Notes under the pieces: model-generated
Databases searched by the model: none
What the model saw: the letters and a program-made list of their open reading frames with translations, nothing else
What the model was told of the DNA's origin: nothing
Program-made: the position numbers and the translations under genes
Shown here: one piece after another, positions 1 to 5,542 of the stretch
Layout: every line of letters starts with the position of its first letter
How positions within the stretch are numbered: the first letter of the stretch is position 1
From: Gammaproteobacteria bacterium
GTDB taxonomy: Bacteria > Pseudomonadota > Gammaproteobacteria > SZUA-229
Direction: 5' to 3'
DNA length: 10,087 bases
Assembly: GCA_029880105.1 (NCBI GenBank)
Contig: JAOUPA010000066.1
Coordinates: forward strand, 1 to 10,087

Positions 1-122
1 TTTATGCCGTTGAGAACGAATTTATTTCAATCACACCTTTGCAAATCGATTTAACCCGTTATGATAGCCTCCAGGGGCTGGGTGCATGGATCGACTCCGG
101 CTCATTTTTCAAAGAACAGTAA
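1..122 (+). CDS. surE: SurE 5'/3'-nucleotidase, C-terminal end only (partial)
   Basis: The reading frame is open from base 3, enters from outside the window and stops with TAA at 120-122, giving the last 39 residues. The stretch YAVENEFISITPLQIDLTRY (residues 1-20 of the fragment) carries the SurE C-terminal signature, in which an 'SITPLQ.DLT' strand precedes the terminal helix. SurE is a metal-dependent nucleoside monophosphate phosphatase (survival protein E) of the cytoplasm. The position directly upstream of pcm matches the surE-pcm pairing common in gammaproteobacteria and supports the call. The catalytic N-terminal residues lie outside the window, so activity cannot be judged. The tail after the conserved helix (WIDSGSFFKEQ) looks like ordinary variable C-terminus. 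Confidence 0.88.
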   Translation, partial: YAVENEFISITPLQIDLTRYDSLQGLGAWIDSGSFFKEQ

Positions 123-179
123 AGTTAATATCTTCAACACGATTTCAGTAACATGCAGAGAAGTATCCAGGGTATCGGT

Positions 180-821
180 ATGACATCACAGCGGACGCGC
201 GACCGGCTGGTTGAGCGTTTGCGTGAAAAGGGTATTACCGATGAGCGGGTATTGGAAGTAATGCGAACCACGCCGCGGCATCTTTTCATCGATGAGGCGC
301 TGGCGCACCGTGCCTATGAAGACTCTTCACTACCGATTGGTCATGGGCAGACTATCTCACAGCCTTACATTGTCGCCAAAATGACTGAAGTGCTACTGGA
401 GCCGGGAATTCCCGATTTTGTCCTTGAAGTGGGTACCGGTTCGGGTTATCAGTCGGCGGTACTGTCACGGCTGGTGCCCAAGGTGTATACCGTTGAACGG
501 ATCAGCGGTTTACTCGATAAGGCGCGTGAAGCACATCGTCTTATTGGGATCCGCAATATTTACACCAAGCACAGTGATGGATCCTGGGGCTGGCCCCAGC
601 ATGCACCGTATCCAGCTATCATGGTGACGGCTGCGCCAGAGCAGATCCCAGAGTCGTTGCTGGAGCAGCTGGCCGTTGGTGGTCGTATGGTGATTCCTGT
701 AGGCACGATTTCTGGTGATCAGCAGTTGAAGCTAATTACGCGCGTCAGTGTGACTAATTTTGAGGAACATACACTCGATGCCGTTCGTTTTGTGCCTTTG
801 CTCGATGGCTCGGTGCGTTAA
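180..821 (+). CDS. pcm: Protein-L-isoaspartate O-methyltransferase
   Basis: Pcm uses S-adenosylmethionine to methylate abnormal L-isoaspartyl residues in damaged proteins, starting their repair in the cytoplasm. Numbered from the ATG at 180 (213 aa), the active-site segment GQTISQP is at residues 56-62 with the conserved Ser at 60. The SAM-binding motif I VLEVGTGSGYQ is at 81-91, a VTAAP segment follows near 150, and the ending AVRFVPLLDG is typical of the family. The length fits (E. coli about 208 aa). I chose 180 because AGGG at 169-172 lies 7 bases upstream and the start MTSQRTRDRL resembles Pseudomonas Pcm. An in-frame ATG at 153 would add nine residues but has no visible Shine-Dalgarno. 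The gene lies 57 bases after surE and 17 bases before the next gene, so cotranscription is likely. Confidence 0.95.
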   Translation: MTSQRTRDRLVERLREKGITDERVLEVMRTTPRHLFIDEALAHRAYEDSSLPIGHGQTISQPYIVAKMTEVLLEPGIPDFVLEVGTGSGYQSAVLSRLVPKVYTVERISGLLDKAREAHRLIGIRNIYTKHSDGSWGWPQHAPYPAIMVTAAPEQIPESLLEQLAVGGRMVIPVGTISGDQQLKLITRVSVTNFEEHTLDAVRFVPLLDGSVR

Positions 822-838
822 TTACAGGATAATGTTTG

Positions 839-1411
839 ATGTTGTTTAAAGGTTTATATAATAAGTGTATGCGAATGGCAGCGCACCCGAATGCCGAGCG
901 CTATCTGGTGGCGGTCAGTATTTTTGAGTCTATCTTTTTCCCTATTCCTACTGCGCTGATGGTTGCACCGATGGTAGTCGCCAGGCCAGAGCGAGCGATA
1001 CGTATTGCCTCTATCGCAACGACAATGTCGGTATTAGGTGGTGTTTTTGGCTATATGCTGGGTTATTTTGCGATTACCTCTATCGAGCCGATTTTGCATG
1101 AAGTGGGCTACTGGGATAAATACACCATTGCGCAGCAGTGGTTCCGTGAATGGGGTTTCTGGTCAGTAGTGATTGCTGGATTTTCGCCAATTCCGTTCAA
1201 GTTATTCACCATAACCGCGGGTGCCTTTGCAATGTCGGTACCGATGTTTTTGCTGGCATCGTTAGTTGGGCGCTCGGCGCATTTCTTTCTGGTGGCGTTA
1301 TTGATGGCCTGGGCAGGACCAAAAATGGAGGCAACGGTGCTGCGCTATATTGAATGGCTGGGCTGGTCGACGGTGGTTGCCATTGCGGTGGTGATTTATC
1401 TTAAAGGCTAG
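839..1411 (+). CDS. YqaA-family inner-membrane protein (DedA/VTT-like)
   Basis: A 190-residue, mostly hydrophobic protein with probable membrane segments near residues 22-48, 54-80, 105-120, 123-143, 146-160 and 172-188. The segment GFSPIPFKLFTITAGAF (114-130), followed by GRSAHFF (144-150), is the core signature of the YqaA branch of the SNARE-associated/VTT (DedA-like) family. DedA-type proteins are linked to membrane homeostasis and lipid flipping, but the exact role of YqaA members is unsettled, so I assign no reaction. The ATG at 839 has AGGA at 826-829 with a 9-base gap. A TTG at 836 in the same frame is possible and would add one residue. It sits between pcm and nlpD, with nlpD's Shine-Dalgarno overlapping its stop codon, which points to one transcript. 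E. coli lacks a gene at this position. Confidence 0.85.
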   Translation: MLFKGLYNKCMRMAAHPNAERYLVAVSIFESIFFPIPTALMVAPMVVARPERAIRIASIATTMSVLGGVFGYMLGYFAITSIEPILHEVGYWDKYTIAQQWFREWGFWSVVIAGFSPIPFKLFTITAGAFAMSVPMFLLASLVGRSAHFFLVALLMAWAGPKMEATVLRYIEWLGWSTVVAIAVVIYLKG

Positions 1412-1414
1412 GAG
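1410..1414 (+). promoter_or_regulatory. Shine-Dalgarno of nlpD overlapping the yqaA stop
   Basis: AGGAG overlaps the last two bases of the upstream TAG stop (1409-1411). It lies 9 bases before ATG 1424 and 6 before the in-frame TTG 1421. The overlap suggests that translation of nlpD is coupled to that of the preceding membrane-protein gene. Confidence 0.6.
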
Positions 1415-1423
1415 CAGCGATTG

Positions 1424-2344
1424 ATGTTGGTTAGATTAGCGCTCATCGCTTTATTTCTCTCTATGCAGTCTTCCTGTACGACTGGCCCGATCAACTGGGA
1501 TCCCGACGATTACACCGTGGTTTCCGGTGATACGCTGTATTCGATTGCCTGGCGTTATGAAATAGATCCGATGGATCTGGCTAGCTGGAATCATCTGGAA
1601 GAGCCCTACAGAATCTATCCCGGTGATCGCCTGCATACCAAGGAATCGGATAGCCTTAGGGCAGATCAGCTCAGGGTAGAACAGAAACAGCAGCAAGCTC
1701 AGGCCCCATCAGATGAAATCACCGTGCGTCCTGGTGATACGCTTTACTCGCTGGCTAAATCAAACGGCCTCAGTGTCGCCAGGCTGGCGGCAATCAATGG
1801 CCTGAAATGGCCTTATGTCATTAATCCAGGCCAGACATTGCGTCTGAATGGCGAGGCTGCAGCTGTGCCAGTTCAAGTCACTGCATCGACGTCCAGGCCA
1901 ACTCAGCAGTCCAGTGGCGGCCTGAAAGCGTCTTCAGCTGTTGGTGTCACACTGGATGTCGATTCTAGCCGTGAGGTCAATTGGCAGTGGCCGGTAAAAG
2001 GCAGGATAGTGACACACTTTAATAAATTCAAAACAGAGGCCAAGGGTATCGATATTGCCGGGGTCGAAGGTGCCTCTGTTGTGGCGGCTTCCTCAGGAAA
2101 AGTGGTCTATAGCGGTAATGGTTTGATCAGCTATGGCAATCTTGTGATCATTAAGCACAGCCGTTCTTATCTAAGTGCCTATGCGTACAATAAAAAATTA
2201 CTGGTTCAAGAAGGAGAGACAGTAAAAGCAGGTCAAAAGATTGCTGAAATTGGCAAAATCGATCTGGAAAAACCTGTATTGCACTTTGAAATTCGTAAGA
2301 ATGGTAAACCCGTCAATCCTTTGCATTTTCTTCCCCGTAGTTGA
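1424..2344 (+). CDS. nlpD: NlpD-type lipoprotein, LysM x2 + degenerate LytM (M23) domain
   Basis: A 306-residue envelope protein. A short hydrophobic signal (about residues 2-14) ends in MQSSC, making Cys18 the likely lipidated residue; Gln at position -3 is atypical for a lipobox. Two LysM peptidoglycan-binding domains follow at about 30-72 (VSGDTLYSIA) and 98-141 (RPGDTLYSLA), then a low-complexity linker and an M23/LytM domain at about 192-304. Metal-binding positions are degenerate: Ala206 replaces the first His of HxxxD (Asp210 kept), Tyr255 replaces the His of YAH, and Val285 replaces the first His of HxH (His287 kept). E. coli NlpD is likewise non-catalytic and activates amidase AmiC for daughter-cell separation, so an activator role is inferred here. 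The position just upstream of rpoS is the classical one. A TTG at 1421 could add one residue. Confidence 0.93.
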   Translation: MLVRLALIALFLSMQSSCTTGPINWDPDDYTVVSGDTLYSIAWRYEIDPMDLASWNHLEEPYRIYPGDRLHTKESDSLRADQLRVEQKQQQAQAPSDEITVRPGDTLYSLAKSNGLSVARLAAINGLKWPYVINPGQTLRLNGEAAAVPVQVTASTSRPTQQSSGGLKASSAVGVTLDVDSSREVNWQWPVKGRIVTHFNKFKTEAKGIDIAGVEGASVVAASSGKVVYSGNGLISYGNLVIIKHSRSYLSAYAYNKKLLVQEGETVKAGQKIAEIGKIDLEKPVLHFEIRKNGKPVNPLHFLPRS

Positions 2345-2354
2345 TGGTCTCTCG

Positions 2355-2379
2355 CTAAACCACAATATCATGTGGTTAG
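2355..2379 (+). other. Hairpin just after nlpD
   Basis: Bases 2355-2364 and 2371-2379 form a 9-bp stem with one bulged A (2359) and a six-base loop. It begins 10 bases after the nlpD stop. No T-run follows, so it is not a standard rho-independent terminator. It could protect the nlpD mRNA 3' end or slow transcription into rpoS. The folding is by eye only. Confidence 0.4.
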
Positions 2380-2390
2380 TCGATATAACG

Positions 2391-2452
2391 TAAAATTAAT
2401 TTTAATTAATTTAAATAAATCCTTGCTTTGCATAGATATTTAGTGATATAAA
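2391..2452 (+). promoter_or_regulatory. Candidate rpoS promoter with A/T-only upstream tract
   Basis: TTGCTT at 2423-2428 and TATAAA at 2447-2452 are separated by 18 bases and resemble sigma-70 -35 and -10 boxes. The 30 bases at 2391-2420 consist only of A and T and cover the -40 to -60 zone where UP elements bind the RNA polymerase alpha subunit. Transcription would start near 2459, about 128 bases before the rpoS start codon. In E. coli the main rpoS promoter lies inside nlpD; whether that is also true here cannot be read from the sequence. Confidence 0.4.
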
Positions 2453-2457
2453 ATTTC

Positions 2458-2476
2458 AAAACCTGTGAAAGGTTTT
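2458..2476 (+). other. 7-bp hairpin at the predicted 5' end of the rpoS mRNA
   Basis: AAAACCT (2458-2464) and AGGTTTT (2470-2476) are perfect inverted repeats around a five-base loop. If the promoter call is right, this stem would lie at the very 5' end of the rpoS transcript, where it could affect mRNA stability. Only four T residues are present, and they lie within the stem, so it is a poor terminator. Confidence 0.4.
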
Positions 2477-2574
2477 AGAAGTAGCCTGTAAGTATCTGGA
2501 AATAAAGGGTTTAGAAAATAATAAAACAGATACACAAAATGCGGAAAACTATAAATAAAAAAACGTATTTGGAA

Positions 2575-2580
2575 GAGGGG
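2575..2580 (+). promoter_or_regulatory. Shine-Dalgarno deciding the rpoS start
   Basis: GAGGGG, within GGAAGAGGGG, lies six bases before ATG 2587. It is the only strong ribosome-binding site near the 5' end of this frame and argues against the earlier in-frame ATG at 2539. Confidence 0.75.
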
Positions 2581-2586
2581 ATAAAA

Positions 2587-3606
2587 ATGAGAGAAGCTAC
2601 CTTAGAGATTCAAGATAGTTCAGCTGATGTGAGTTTGTTAATGCATGAGGTGGATGATGTTGCCGAAATCGATGAGATTGATGAAATCGATGAAGGCTTC
2701 GATGATGATGCGGAAGATGCAGTCATTGAGAAAAAGGCCTCTGAAGATATAACAGGCAAAGTCAATCGCAAAGAGCTGGATGCTACACGTCTGTATTTGC
2801 GTGAGATTGAAGGCTCACCGCTACTGACTGCCGAAGAAGAAGTTTATTATTCCCGTCTTTCCCTGAAAGGAGACATGGAAGCACGCAAGAAAATGATCGA
2901 ATGTAACTTGCGTCTGGTTGTCAAAATTGCACGTCGTTATATGAATCGCGGTCTGGCGCTGCTTGATTTAATTGAGGAAGGTAATCTGGGCCTGATTCGT
3001 GCTGTTGAGAAATTTGATCCTGAAAAAGGCTTTCGCTTCTCAACGTATGCCACATGGTGGATTCGCCAGACAATCGAACGTGCGCTGATGAACCAGACGC
3101 GTACTATTCGCCTGCCTATTCATGTCATTAAAGAGCTGAATGTTTATCTGCGTGCTGCCCGTAAGCTTGAGCAGACCATGGATAAAGAGCCGACTGCAGA
3201 AGATATTGCCAAAATGCTGGATAAGCCAGTGGCCAATGTTGAGAAAATGCTGGGTCTGCGTGATCGCGTGACTTCAGTCGATGTGCCAGTCGGTGCCGAC
3301 AATGATCGTCCTCTGCTGGAAATTGTTGCTGATGAGCGTATGCAGGCACCGCCAGAAATGTTACAGAATGAAGATGTTATGTCGAATCTGGGCGTCTGGA
3401 TGGGACAGCTTGATGAAAAACAGCGAGAAGTGCTGGTGCGCCGTTTTGGCCTGAATAACCATGAACGTACAACATTGGAAGATGTTGGTCGTGAACTGGG
3501 GGTCACTCGTGAGCGAGTTCGTCAGATCCAGATGGATGCATTGAAACAGCTGCGCAAAATTCTGGAAAGCCAGGGTTTCTCAGAAGACATGTTATTCCAG
3601 GATTAA
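2587..3606 (+). CDS. rpoS: RNA polymerase sigma factor RpoS (sigma-38)
   Basis: RpoS directs RNA polymerase to stationary-phase and general-stress promoters. The product is 339 aa (E. coli 330). It has an acidic N-terminus, region 1.2 (about 64-98, SPLLTAEEEVYY), region 2 (about 102-172, with NLRLVVKIARRY and the promoter-melting/-10 segment YATWWIRQTIERA at 154-166), region 3 (about 181-255) and region 4 (about 270-325) with the -35-binding helix-turn-helix TLEDVGRELGVTRERVRQIQ at 296-315. The short region 1 and strong resemblance to E. coli RpoS separate it from RpoD. ATG 2587 is chosen because GAGGGG (2575-2580) lies six bases upstream; an in-frame ATG at 2539 has no Shine-Dalgarno and adds a lysine-rich stretch unlike the family. 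Residues 27-35 are three EID repeats. The gene follows nlpD as in other gammaproteobacteria and has its own terminator. Confidence 0.97.
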   Translation: MREATLEIQDSSADVSLLMHEVDDVAEIDEIDEIDEGFDDDAEDAVIEKKASEDITGKVNRKELDATRLYLREIEGSPLLTAEEEVYYSRLSLKGDMEARKKMIECNLRLVVKIARRYMNRGLALLDLIEEGNLGLIRAVEKFDPEKGFRFSTYATWWIRQTIERALMNQTRTIRLPIHVIKELNVYLRAARKLEQTMDKEPTAEDIAKMLDKPVANVEKMLGLRDRVTSVDVPVGADNDRPLLEIVADERMQAPPEMLQNEDVMSNLGVWMGQLDEKQREVLVRRFGLNNHERTTLEDVGRELGVTRERVRQIQMDALKQLRKILESQGFSEDMLFQD

Positions 3607-3645
3607 TTATAAATTTAAAGAAATAAAATAAAGCGGTACTGCCTG

Positions 3646-3678
3646 ACCGGGTGACCTGATAAGTCACCCGGTTTTTTT
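3646..3678 (+). terminator. Rho-independent terminator of rpoS
   Basis: A perfect 10-bp GC-rich stem, ACCGGGTGAC (3646-3655) with GTCACCCGGT (3663-3672), encloses a seven-base loop and runs into seven T residues (3672-3678). It lies 39 bases after the rpoS stop. On the opposite strand the hairpin is not followed by a T-run, so it is a poor terminator for the convergent Mth938-like gene. Confidence 0.92.
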
Positions 3679-3687
3679 ATGCCTTAA

Positions 3688-4062
3688 TTAGTCAGGCAAT
3701 ATCAGGCCACAAACAGCGTGGCGGCCTTCGCTGGTAAGAACGTTGAAAGTACGGCAGGCGGCACCAGTGTCCATGATCTCCACGCCGACACCCAGCTTGA
3801 TAAGTTCAGCATAGATTTCAACGGGTGGAAATGTCAGTCTGCTACCCGTGCCGATAATGACCAGCTCTGGATTCATGGCGGTGATATCCTTGAAGTCAGT
3901 GGCGCATAGAGTCTCCACAGAATGCGGTCGCCAGTCTGTCTTCAGCGCATTGTTAGCGATAACCAGGCTGGAGTGGAAGTTCTTGCCATTAATCTGAATG
4001 GTGTGTTCATCATAGGAGGTGACGAAATAACCTTCATTTGGGTCGGCTTCTGCGAATTTCAC
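3688..4062 (-). CDS. Mth938-like domain protein (DUF498/Xcc1710 family)
   Basis: A 124-residue protein matching the Mth938-like family, which also includes the human proteins NDUFAF3 and AAMDC. The conserved core is present: PELVIIGTGSRLTFPP at about 65-80 with the GTG turn at 71-73, and EIMDTGAACRTFNVL at 95-109, followed by EGR at 112-114. The biochemical function in bacteria is unknown to me, so none is assigned. The start is GTG at 4062-4060, because the frame is closed by TGA at 4083-4081 and no ATG lies between; a modest GGA lies 8 bases upstream. The gene is convergent with rpoS and divergent from hom. In several gammaproteobacteria a member of this family sits next to alaC, hom and thrC, so its place beside hom looks inherited, although alaC is missing here. 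Confidence 0.9.
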   Translation of the reverse strand: MKFAEADPNEGYFVTSYDEHTIQINGKNFHSSLVIANNALKTDWRPHSVETLCATDFKDITAMNPELVIIGTGSRLTFPPVEIYAELIKLGVGVEIMDTGAACRTFNVLTSEGRHAVCGLILPD

Positions 4063-4077
4063 AATGGGTTTCCGGTG

Positions 4078-4107
4078 TTGTCATAATTTTAGTTACGACA
4101 CCATTAT
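4078..4107 (+). promoter_or_regulatory. Candidate hom promoter
   Basis: TTGTCA (4078-4083), one mismatch from the -35 consensus, is 18 bases from CATTAT (4102-4107), a 4/6 match to the -10. A start near 4114 would leave a leader of about 96 bases before hom. The boxes overlap the opposite-strand promoter of the Mth938-like gene. It is assigned by eye only. Confidence 0.35.
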
Positions 4108-4131
4108 ACGTTCTGTTCGAAGGCCTGCATA
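4103..4131 (-). promoter_or_regulatory. Candidate promoter of the Mth938-like gene
   Basis: Read on the - strand, 4108-4103 is a perfect TATAAT -10 box. The 17-base-spaced -35 position (4131-4126) reads TATGCA and is weak (3/6). A start near 4096 would give a leader of about 33 bases. The -35 position lies inside the 12-bp palindrome at 4125-4136. Confidence 0.4.
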
Positions 4132-4136
4132 TGCAG
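4125..4136. promoter_or_regulatory. Perfect 12-bp palindrome, possible operator
   Basis: CTGCATATGCAG equals its own reverse complement. It lies in the 147-base region between two divergent genes, over the -35 position of the - strand promoter candidate and just after the predicted start of the hom transcript. That is a sensible place for a dimeric regulator to affect both genes. I do not recognise the regulator. Confidence 0.35.
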
Positions 4137-4198
4137 TAGAATGCGGCACTTATTGATATTTGAGCTCTGCGGGTTATTACAGCATGAGCATCGGTGAT

Positions 4199-4205
4199 GG
4201 GAGAG
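4199..4205 (+). promoter_or_regulatory. Shine-Dalgarno deciding the TTG start of hom
   Basis: GGGAGAG lies just upstream of TTG 4210; its GGAG core (4200-4203) is six bases away. With the in-frame stop at 4195-4197 it fixes TTG as the initiation codon. A rare start codon may lower hom translation. Confidence 0.7.
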
Positions 4206-4209
4206 AATC

Positions 4210-5520
4210 TTGGAAGCAGTAAAAGTTGGTTTGTTGGGTTTAGGTACGGTCGGTGGTGGTACAGCCACGGTGTTGCTGAGAAATGCAGCAGAAATTCAGG
4301 CACGTGTAGGTCGGGCAATCAAAATAACCCATGTAGCCGGGCTTGGTATTGCTAACCAAACCATCGTTGATCCCGCAAAGGTTAAACTCACTGAAGATGC
4401 TTTCGAGGTTGTTAATAATCCTGAGGTGCAGATAGTCGTCGAGCTGATCGGTGGCTACACGCTGGCCAAAGACCTGGTGCTGAAAGCCATCGAAAATGGT
4501 AAGCATGTGGTTACCGCCAATAAGGCGTTGATTGCCGTTCATGGCCCAGAGATTATGCAGGCGGCTAATGCCAAAGGTGTCTCTGTTTCATATGAAGCGG
4601 CGGTGGCAGGTGGTATACCCATTATCAAGGCAATGCGTGAAGGTCTTGCAGCGAACCAGATTCAGTGGATTGCGGGAATCATAAATGGTACCGGTAATTT
4701 TATTCTTACCGAGATGCGTGAAAAGGGGCGTGACTTTGCTGATGTGCTCAAAGAGGCCCAGGCACTGGGTTACGCTGAAGCAGACCCGACTTTCGATGTC
4801 GAAGGTATCGATGCCGCACACAAGCTGACGATTCTTTCTTCTCTGGCCTTTGGTATCAATTTGCAGTTTGATAAAACCTACACCGAAGGTATTAGTAAAA
4901 TTACCACGGAAGACATGAAATATGCCGAGGAGCTGGGCTATCGCATCAAGCACCTGGGTATTACGCGTAAGACCGATAAGGGTATTGAGCTGCGTGTGCA
5001 CCCAACACTAATCCCTGCGAAGCGATTGATTGCAAACGTCAACGGCGTGATGAATGCGGTACTGGTTTATGGTGATGCCGTTGGACCAACTTTATACTAC
5101 GGTGCGGGCGCCGGTGCTGAACCAACGGCTTCAGCCGTGGTCGCCGATATTATTGATACGGTGCGTCAGATCGACGTACCAGCTGACCAGAAAGTACCTT
5201 TGCTCGGTTTTAAGGCAGGCGCGATGCGTGACACGCCTGTGTTGTCGATTGAAGATACCAAAACAGCTTACTATCTGCGCATGAGTGCTGAAGATAAGCC
5301 GGGTGTTCTGGCGGAAGTCTCAGAGGTGTTTGCAGAGCATAACATCAGCCTTGAGGCTGTGTTGCAGAAGGAGCCCAATGAAGGTGAGGGTGCTGTGACT
5401 CTGGTGCTGTTGAGCCAACGTGTACAGGAAAGGAACATGAATGACGCGATCAGGGAGGTCGAGGCTCTGGATGCGATACAGGGTGAAGTCGTTCGTATTC
5501 GTATGGAGCACCTGGGTTAG
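4210..5520 (+). CDS. hom: Homoserine dehydrogenase
   Basis: Reduces aspartate semialdehyde to homoserine with NAD(P)H, in the pathway to threonine, methionine and isoleucine. The product is 436 aa, the usual length of the monofunctional enzyme with an ACT domain. The Rossmann motif GLLGLGTVGGGT is at 7-18, TANKALIA at 102-109 includes conserved Lys105, and the catalytic segment EADPTFDVEGIDAAHK is at 190-205 with Asp201 and Lys205. A C-terminal ACT domain (about 354-430) suggests amino-acid feedback control, usually by threonine. There is no aspartokinase domain. The start is TTG at 4210: an in-frame TGA at 4195-4197 closes the frame, and GGAG (4200-4203) gives a good ribosome site six bases upstream. 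It is divergent from the Mth938-like gene and convergent with the rimB-rimK fusion (22 bases between stops); thrC lies beyond on the other strand. Confidence 0.96.
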   Translation: MEAVKVGLLGLGTVGGGTATVLLRNAAEIQARVGRAIKITHVAGLGIANQTIVDPAKVKLTEDAFEVVNNPEVQIVVELIGGYTLAKDLVLKAIENGKHVVTANKALIAVHGPEIMQAANAKGVSVSYEAAVAGGIPIIKAMREGLAANQIQWIAGIINGTGNFILTEMREKGRDFADVLKEAQALGYAEADPTFDVEGIDAAHKLTILSSLAFGINLQFDKTYTEGISKITTEDMKYAEELGYRIKHLGITRKTDKGIELRVHPTLIPAKRLIANVNGVMNAVLVYGDAVGPTLYYGAGAGAEPTASAVVADIIDTVRQIDVPADQKVPLLGFKAGAMRDTPVLSIEDTKTAYYLRMSAEDKPGVLAEVSEVFAEHNISLEAVLQKEPNEGEGAVTLVLLSQRVQERNMNDAIREVEALDAIQGEVVRIRMEHLG

Positions 5521-5542
5521 TTATCTGAGAGCAGGTTGAATA

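Noticed and set aside
2539..2586. Earlier in-frame ATG of rpoS adding 16 residues
   Set aside because: No Shine-Dalgarno upstream, a lysine-rich extension unlike RpoS proteins, and a strong GAGGGG site directly before ATG 2587.
4114..4209. Threonine attenuator or riboswitch in the hom leader
   Set aside because: No run of Thr/Ile codons, no terminator hairpin with T-run and no recognisable riboswitch core.
4588..5001. 137-codon open frame on the - strand inside hom
   Set aside because: Antisense to the conserved catalytic core of homoserine dehydrogenase, with no protein-family features.
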